A stretch of DNA of 64,000 nucleotides, taken from contig JAUCSE010000025.1 of the NCBI GenBank assembly GCA_030445275.1, positions 43,159 to 107,158 on the forward strand. Direction: 5' to 3'. Below, in pieces: positions 59,055-64,000 of the stretch. Under the pieces are notes generated by a model. The model ran no database searches and was not told the DNA's origin. It worked only from the letters and a program-made list of their open reading frames with translations. The DNA is from Mucilaginibacter sp. (GTDB taxonomy: Bacteria > Bacteroidota > Bacteroidia > Sphingobacteriales > Sphingobacteriaceae). The position numbers were made by a program, and so were the translations under genes. The stretch's first letter is position 1. Every line of letters starts with the position of its first letter.

Positions 59055-59945
59055 ATGAAAATTGCCATAGTTAGCTACCAGTTGCCAGAAAAGAGGAAAG
59101 CTTCATCTTTAATGAGTGAAGATAATTTACTGATTGAATTTTTAAAGGAGAAGCAATTGAATGCCGAACAGGTGATTTGGAACGATCCGGCTGTTGACTG
59201 GAAGCAGTACGATGTGGCTATCCTAAAATCGCCCTGGGATTACCACGACCGCATTGTGGCGTTTTTTACCTGGCTCGATATTTTGAATGCCTTAGGTGTA
59301 AAACTGCTTAACCCGGTTGATATGGTAAAATGGAACAGCGATAAACATTATCTTAAGGAAATAACTGAAGCAGGTTTCCCAGTTATTGCATCTGTGTTTT
59401 TAGAACAGGGGACAATCCCGTATCTGTTGCCTTTGTTTGAACAATTGAAGGCTCAAAAACTGATAATTAAACCTTGCATTAGTGCAAGCGCCAAAAATAC
59501 CATTATCCTTACTGTTGCCGATGTTAATATACAGCTGGCTGTAGTTCATCAGTTATTAAAAACAGGCGATTATGTGGTGCAGCCTTTTATGGATGAAATT
59601 TTTGAGGGCGAATGGTCATATCTTTTCTTTAATGGACAATTTAGCCACGCAGCACTTAAAGTACCTAAAGACGGTGATTTTAGGGTGCAAAGCGATCATG
59701 GTGGTAGTGTAAGGATACTAGAGCCTGAGTTAAGCCATGTTAAAAGTGCAGAAACCCTGGTAAATAAATTTGCTAAAGGGGCATTATATGCCCGGGTTGA
59801 TGGCGTGATCAGTAACGGTGAACTTTATTTGATGGAACTGGAATTGATTGAACCATACCTGTTTTTAGACACTCACCCGGATGCGTTTTTAAATTATTAT
59901 AACGCGCTGATGGAGCTTGTGAAAACAGCAGATAAGATTGCCTGA
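59055..59945 (+). CDS. ATP-grasp domain protein, DcsG/RimK-like
   Basis: 296 residues from the ATG at 59055, chosen because a promoter covers the earlier TTG start. KSPWDYHDRIVAFFTWLDIL and LLNPVDMVKWNSDKHYLKE are characteristic, as I recall, of ATP-grasp proteins related to DcsG and prokaryotic glutathione synthetases. KLIIKPCISASAKNT and VVQPFMDEIFEGEWSYLFF form the ATP site, and LYLMELELIEPYLFL the metal-binding Glu region. It should ligate a carboxylate to an amine; substrates unknown. No biosynthetic partner is adjacent. Confidence 0.8.
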   Translation: MKIAIVSYQLPEKRKASSLMSEDNLLIEFLKEKQLNAEQVIWNDPAVDWKQYDVAILKSPWDYHDRIVAFFTWLDILNALGVKLLNPVDMVKWNSDKHYLKEITEAGFPVIASVFLEQGTIPYLLPLFEQLKAQKLIIKPCISASAKNTIILTVADVNIQLAVVHQLLKTGDYVVQPFMDEIFEGEWSYLFFNGQFSHAALKVPKDGDFRVQSDHGGSVRILEPELSHVKSAETLVNKFAKGALYARVDGVISNGELYLMELELIEPYLFLDTHPDAFLNYYNALMELVKTADKIA

Positions 59946-59971
59946 TATAAAAAGTAAAGCATAAAATGGGC

Positions 59972-60043
59972 TGTCATGCTGAGCCTGTCGAAGCATGGTG
60001 GGCAGGCCTCTACGCCCGATCCTTCGACAAGCTCAGGATGACA
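59972..60043. repeat. REP-like palindrome
   Basis: TGTCATGCTGAGCCTGTCGA pairs with TCGACAAGCTCAGGATGACA around a core that is nearly the same as in 38964-39154 (CATGGTGGGCAGGCCTCTAC). Confidence 0.75.
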
Positions 60044-60084
60044 ACCCTTTTACGGTTACCTCGTTCGATGACAATAAGAATTGC

Positions 60085-60501
60085 TTATGCCTCCAATATC
60101 GGGGCATCTTTTATTTTTTCCAGAACAAATTCCGGTAAATACGGTCTGCCCCCGGTAGCCGGGATACAGGTTCCGGTAAATACCGCTTTGGTCATTACCT
60201 TGCCGTTTAACTTGATTTCCTGCTTAAAATGTAATTTGGGCAGTCCTGCCTTATCAGCATATAAAGTACAGGTAACAATAAACTCGTCCCCTTTTTTTAA
60301 TGATCTTAAAAAGCTGATGCTGTAGTTTGACAGCACCATATAAATACCATTTTTTGCTTCTATTTCCAAATCAAAGCCAAGCACTTCCCTGATATAATCA
60401 TGCCTGCAATACTCCATGTAAAACGGATAATACAGGCCATCCATAATTTCCTGAACATCTATATGTTCTTCTTTAGCAACGTACGTTTTTGAATATTCCA
60501 T
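60085..60501 (-). CDS. Acyl-CoA thioesterase-like hotdog protein
   Basis: 138 residues, single hotdog fold of the YbgC/4-hydroxybenzoyl-CoA thioesterase type. DVQEIMDGLYYPFYMEYCRH corresponds to the catalytic Asp/Tyr helix region and VLGFDLE follows as in YbgC. KGDEFIVTCTLYADKAGLPKLHF gives the central strands. Substrate unknown, probably an acyl-CoA. Confidence 0.77.
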   Translation of the reverse strand: MEYSKTYVAKEEHIDVQEIMDGLYYPFYMEYCRHDYIREVLGFDLEIEAKNGIYMVLSNYSISFLRSLKKGDEFIVTCTLYADKAGLPKLHFKQEIKLNGKVMTKAVFTGTCIPATGGRPYLPEFVLEKIKDAPILEA

Positions 60502-60604
60502 CAGTATATATTTTAATAGGTGGTGAGCAAATATATTAACTTTCAGTTACTGCAAATGACCAAATAATGAGGTGCCGCATAAATTGTTCATTTTATGACA
60601 TAAA

Positions 60605-60640
60605 CAAAAATCCCGGCCGGTATTGGTCGGAATTTTTTTA
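60605..60640 (-). terminator. Terminator of the AraC-type gene
   Basis: Imperfect hairpin around CCCGGCCGG/GGTCGG flanked by A and T tracts; on the minus strand it ends in a T-run, downstream of the regulator gene. Confidence 0.55.
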
Positions 60641-60736
60641 TTAAAATGGTTAACAATTAGCTTATTTAGCAAGCGCGTTTTTTATTTCGGTACCGACCTG
60701 AAAGGCCATTTACAGGTAATGGGATTGTATGCTGTT

Positions 60737-61612
60737 TTAAGAAAATTGATTTACTGTTGGATTATTGGCCTTGATGTTTTTTCGGAATAAAGCCGGCGAT
60801 TCTCCCTTATATTTTTTAAATGTCTTGGTCAGGTGACTTTCATCAGTAAAGCCAAGTTCGTAGGCAATTTCGTTCAGGCGCATATTGCTGTGGCGTAGCC
60901 TGGTTTCCGCCAATGCTAATTTATAATTGATGATAAACTGCTGCAGGTTTTCGCCGGTTTGCTTTTTAAAATACTCGCTGATGTAATTGGTTGATATATT
61001 AAAATGCTCTGCGATGTTTTCGGCCTTTAGTTTATCAGCATCATAAATATTCAGGTGCACGTAGTTGATGATCTGCAGGGCCACGGTATCGCCCCCGGTT
61101 TTGGCATCGCATTTAATGGTGATGTTCCTGGTCACAATAGTGATTAGCGTATTGATCAGCTGCTCAATAAGTTCTTTTTGTGTATTTTGATCAGCCTCAT
61201 ATTCGGCTACAATGCCGTTAATAATAGCAGCAACCAGTGGTTTATCCCGTTCATTCCTGATGATTTCACCCTGGTCTTGTTTGCTTTGAAAAATATATTC
61301 CAGTTTTTCTATCCAGTTGTCCGGGTTACGTTGCACATCCCGGGCAGTTATTCCTTTAAGGTAGATGTTGTTAAAGCATATAAAAACAAAGGAGGTGATC
61401 TCTTCAACCTTAAAATGATGGACAATCATGGGGGTAAGCAAATAAAGGCTGCCCGGTTGGTAATTAAAATCGTTACCGTTTATATTATGTACGCCTTTGC
61501 CCTCCACAATATAAACCAGTTCAAAATAGCTGTGTTTATGCGTTTTGAGGGGACATTCATTTGATCTTAGTAAATGAATATCGAAGGGTTGAAACAGGTG
61601 GTGCGTATGCAT
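60737..61612 (-). CDS. AraC-family transcriptional regulator
   Basis: 291 residues from the ATG at 61612 (MHTHHLFQPFDIHLLRS); the longer frame overlaps the divergent oxidoreductase promoter. The N-terminal cupin-type sensor (about 10-90) has KTHKHSYFELVYIVEGKGVH and PGSLYLLTPMIVHHF. The C-terminal double helix-turn-helix (about 185-285) has AEHFNISTNYISEYFKKQTG and LNEIAYELGFTDESHLTKTF. It probably controls the divergent oxidoreductase gene in response to a small molecule. Confidence 0.88.
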   Translation of the reverse strand: MHTHHLFQPFDIHLLRSNECPLKTHKHSYFELVYIVEGKGVHNINGNDFNYQPGSLYLLTPMIVHHFKVEEITSFVFICFNNIYLKGITARDVQRNPDNWIEKLEYIFQSKQDQGEIIRNERDKPLVAAIINGIVAEYEADQNTQKELIEQLINTLITIVTRNITIKCDAKTGGDTVALQIINYVHLNIYDADKLKAENIAEHFNISTNYISEYFKKQTGENLQQFIINYKLALAETRLRHSNMRLNEIAYELGFTDESHLTKTFKKYKGESPALFRKNIKANNPTVNQFS

Positions 61613-61701
61613 ATCCTTTAAAACTACTTTTTTAACCCAAAAATGTACAGGAATTGGCCCGGTGCCTCTCCCGACCTTTGAGTTATACAAAAAGTAAAGA
61701 T

Positions 61702-62652
61702 ATGAAAGCTATAATATTAAGTGAAAACGGTGGTACCGATAAACTCATTTTAAAGGAAATTGACAAACCGGTTATTAAACCAAATGAAGTGCTGATACAA
61801 AGCAAGGCCCTAAGCATTAATCCTGTTGATGGCTCTGTAAGGCAAAATGAAGCCTATGTAAAAAGAATATTACAACCTTTGCCTGGTGAGGAATGGATAT
61901 TGGGCTGGGATGTTTCGGGCACAGTGGTAGAAGCCGGAGATCAGGTAACCAGCCTGAAAAAAGGCGATGAAGTATTTGGTATGGTGAACTTCCCGGGACA
62001 TGGTAAAGCATATGCTGAGTATGTGGCGGCTCCGGCCAACCAGCTGGTGCCAAAACCTGCAAGTATTTCCCATAATGAAGCTGCCGCAGCTACATTGGCA
62101 GCTTTAACCGCATGGCAGGCGCTGGTAACCTATGCTAAAGTACAACCGGGCGAAAAAGTGCTGATCCACGCGGCAGCAGGTGGTGTTGGTCATTATGCCA
62201 TTCAAATAGCCAAACATTTTGGAGCTTATGTAATTGGAACAGGCTCGGCAGCGAGCAGAGATTTTATATTGGCCCAGGGTGCGGATGAATTTATTGACTA
62301 CAACCAGGAAAAGTTTGAGGAGAGAGTGCAGGATGCCGATATCGTGATTGATTCTGTTTATGGCGATCATATATTGAGGTCAATTGAGGCTACTAAACGC
62401 GGTGGCCGGTTAATAAGTCTGCAGACCTTTTTTGAAGGTGAAATTGCGGAAAAAGCAAGAACCAGGGATCTGTTTACACACCGGCTTATTGTGACATCTA
62501 ATGGCGAAGACATGAAGCAGATAGCCGGATTGTTGGAAAAAGGTATTTTGAAATCGTATGTATCTGATACTTATAGCTTTGAGCAGCTACCGCAAGCCCA
62601 TGATAAAGTAGCCGGAGGCAAAACTAAAGGCAAAATTGTGATTGAAATATGA
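61702..62652 (+). CDS. NADP-dependent quinone oxidoreductase-like MDR protein
   Basis: 316 residues from the ATG at 61702 (MKAIILSENGG); the upstream frame of 16 codons is rejected. Zinc-free medium-chain dehydrogenase/reductase: SINPVDGSVRQ, GWDVSGTVVEAGDQV, KGDEVFGM, and the cofactor motif HAAAGGVGHYAIQIAKHFGA. The structural zinc Cys cluster is absent. It reduces quinones or enones in the cytosol. It is divergent from the AraC-type regulator, 89 bp apart, a typical regulator-target pair. Confidence 0.88.
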   Translation: MKAIILSENGGTDKLILKEIDKPVIKPNEVLIQSKALSINPVDGSVRQNEAYVKRILQPLPGEEWILGWDVSGTVVEAGDQVTSLKKGDEVFGMVNFPGHGKAYAEYVAAPANQLVPKPASISHNEAAAATLAALTAWQALVTYAKVQPGEKVLIHAAAGGVGHYAIQIAKHFGAYVIGTGSAASRDFILAQGADEFIDYNQEKFEERVQDADIVIDSVYGDHILRSIEATKRGGRLISLQTFFEGEIAEKARTRDLFTHRLIVTSNGEDMKQIAGLLEKGILKSYVSDTYSFEQLPQAHDKVAGGKTKGKIVIEI

Positions 62653-62691
62653 TTGTTACAAATCCAGTTATAATGATCTGATAAATAGCGT

Positions 62692-62717
62692 GAACCGGCT
62701 TAATGCCGGTTCTTTTG
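62692..62717 (+). terminator. Terminator of the oxidoreductase gene
   Basis: An 8-bp stem GAACCGGC/GCCGGTTC (62692-62699 with 62705-62712) followed by TTTTG. Confidence 0.78.
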
Positions 62718-62934
62718 TTTATAACCAGCACCAGGTTCAAGTGCTATATTAATTTAGAAAATAATAATTTAATAATAAATCACGATATTTGTCATGCATC
62801 TGTCAGGTCTTGATAAAATATAGGGGCCAAAAGAACGGATAAGATAATTAAGATAATAAGGAAACTTAATTATTGTGCGGGTAAGGATGAATGGCAGGTG
62901 TGCTTTGTAAACCATTAAACCATTTTTTACGCCT

Positions 62935-63828
62935 ATGAAAAAGATTACCCTATTATTAACCGCATTATGCATGGCTGCGATCAGTTATGCACAAACTCCC
63001 ACGGCTCCGGTCGATACTACAAAAAGATGGACCATTCATGGTGAAAATACGTTTTTGATCAGTCAAAGTTCGTACAAAAATTGGTCGGCAGGTGGTACAA
63101 ATGCCTTTGCCGGTAACCTGATCTTTAATTACGATTTTAACTACAAAAAGGATGTATGGAGCTGGGACAATAAAGCGATTCTTGGCTACGGATTAAGCAA
63201 ACAACAGGATATTGGCTGGCGCAAAAACGACGACCGTATTATTTTGAACAGCTTGCTGGGCCGCCAGGCATCAAAATACTGGTTGTACACTTTTTACATG
63301 AACTTCCAGACCCAGTTTACCAAAGGTTATGACTATACCACGGAGCCCAGAACACTGCTGTCTAATATTTTAGCACCTGCATATCTTACTTTCGGTCCGG
63401 GTTTTGCCTACAAGCGTTCGGATAATTTCAGGATCAATATATCGCCTGCCGCAGCCCGTATCATTATAGTGAGAGATGATTCACTTTCACATCGAGGAGC
63501 TTTTGGTGTTACACCCGATCACAAGAGCCTATTCCAGTTTGGTGCCTCGTTTGATGCCTATTACAAAGTTAACCTGGTGGAGAACATCAGCCTTGAAAAT
63601 ATCCTGAAACTATATTCAGATTACCTGCATAAACCAGGAGATATTTATACTGATTATACTGCCAACCTATTTATGAAAGTAAACAAGTTTGTAACGGTTA
63701 ACGCAGGTGTACAACTTATTTATGATGGTAAAACCAAAATACCTGTTGTTGAAAATGGTGTAAGAACCGACAAAATTGGAGTGCAGGTTAAACAAATTTT
63801 GGGTGCCGGCTTAACGTATAAGTTTTAG
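62935..63828 (+). CDS. DUF3078-family outer membrane protein
   Basis: 297 residues. Signal peptide MKKITLLLTALCMAAISYAQ. The NTFLISQSSYKNWSAGGTNA opening is typical of DUF3078 barrels, followed by alternating strands rich in aromatic residues (NYDFNYKKDVWSWDNKAILG, LYTFYMNFQTQF, YKVNLVENISLEN) and a C-terminal LGAGLTYKF strand ending in Phe, as recognised by the barrel assembly machinery. Function of the family is not established. Confidence 0.87.
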   Translation: MKKITLLLTALCMAAISYAQTPTAPVDTTKRWTIHGENTFLISQSSYKNWSAGGTNAFAGNLIFNYDFNYKKDVWSWDNKAILGYGLSKQQDIGWRKNDDRIILNSLLGRQASKYWLYTFYMNFQTQFTKGYDYTTEPRTLLSNILAPAYLTFGPGFAYKRSDNFRINISPAAARIIIVRDDSLSHRGAFGVTPDHKSLFQFGASFDAYYKVNLVENISLENILKLYSDYLHKPGDIYTDYTANLFMKVNKFVTVNAGVQLIYDGKTKIPVVENGVRTDKIGVQVKQILGAGLTYKF

Positions 63829-63858
63829 CTATTCCGTTAATCACAATTTATTAAATAA

Positions 63859-63898
63859 AAAGCCCCATCCTTAAGTGGCCGTTGCGCAACAGGGCTTT
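63859..63898 (+). terminator. Possible terminator of the DUF3078 gene
   Basis: AAAGCCC (63859-63865) and GGGCTTT (63892-63898) could pair across a 26-nt loop containing the palindrome GTTGCGCAAC. Weak. Confidence 0.4.
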
Positions 63899-64000
63899 AA
63901 ATGGCTGAATAATTTAATTTGCAAAGCACATGGTTATTCAGCCATTTGCTTTTACGGCTGATTTTGAAAGAGCTTATTAGGATCTCTATGTTTTTAATCC

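Overview
The window looks like a chromosomal segment of a Bacteroidota bacterium of the Sphingobacteriaceae, probably close to Mucilaginibacter or Pedobacter. I infer this from the protein families (OmpA with TSP3 repeats, TlpA proteins, LytTR regulators, a GG-leader peptide, a DUF3078 barrel, a SerB/SerA-remnant/ACT fusion), from recurrent -7 elements of the Bacteroidota type TAnnTTTG, and from dispersed palindromic repeats between genes. No database search was possible.

Left accessory part (1-9160). On the minus strand lie a TolC-type outer membrane channel, a cysteine-rich double-glycine leader peptide with a structured 5' leader and its own terminator, and a secreted TlpA-type thioredoxin that runs off the window. 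After a remnant of a DUF5655-type protein and a small serine recombinase preceded by stacked inverted repeats comes the most interesting locus, a three-gene operon (7449 to 5181, minus strand). It encodes a class III nucleotide cyclase, a DUF5706/PycTM-like membrane protein, and a second class III cyclase. This resembles a Pycsar antiphage system but has two cyclases with complementary losses of active-site residues. A HEPN/Toprim protein is divergently transcribed next to it. The block ends at tRNA-Ser(GGA), a common integration site, so this part reads as a small defence island.

Core part (9161-24163). Polyprenyl diphosphate synthase, truncated haemoglobin, diadenylate cyclase CdaA, ribosome recycling factor and an ABC exporter are followed by a LytS/LytT-like two-component pair. 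That pair is divergent from a small membrane protein plus a BcrAB-like ABC transporter, and the gap between them holds LytTR-type operator repeats. Then come an M64 peptidase lipoprotein, a major OmpA-like protein, aminopeptidase P and MeaB.

Envelope part (24247-33746). A bulb-lectin lipoprotein precedes two paralogous family 9 glycosyltransferases, an MsbA-like flippase and a third GT9-like protein. These converge on an operon of three family 2 glycosyltransferases. Together they look like a lipopolysaccharide core or lipooligosaccharide locus.

Right part (33945-64000). Mostly metabolic and maintenance genes: NagZ-like GH3, a helicase-nuclease, two M28 peptidases, RidA, RecG, an MFS transporter, an M13 peptidase, tryptophan 2,3-dioxygenase, a universal stress protein, the SerB fusion, an epimerase, a degenerate arginase-family protein, two tandem TlpA paralogues, PurD, an ATP-grasp enzyme, a thioesterase, an AraC regulator divergent from an oxidoreductase, and a DUF3078 protein. 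Gaps here are rich in REP-like palindromes, some nested. Several gene starts were moved inward because the longest reading frame ran through a terminator, a promoter or a repeat.
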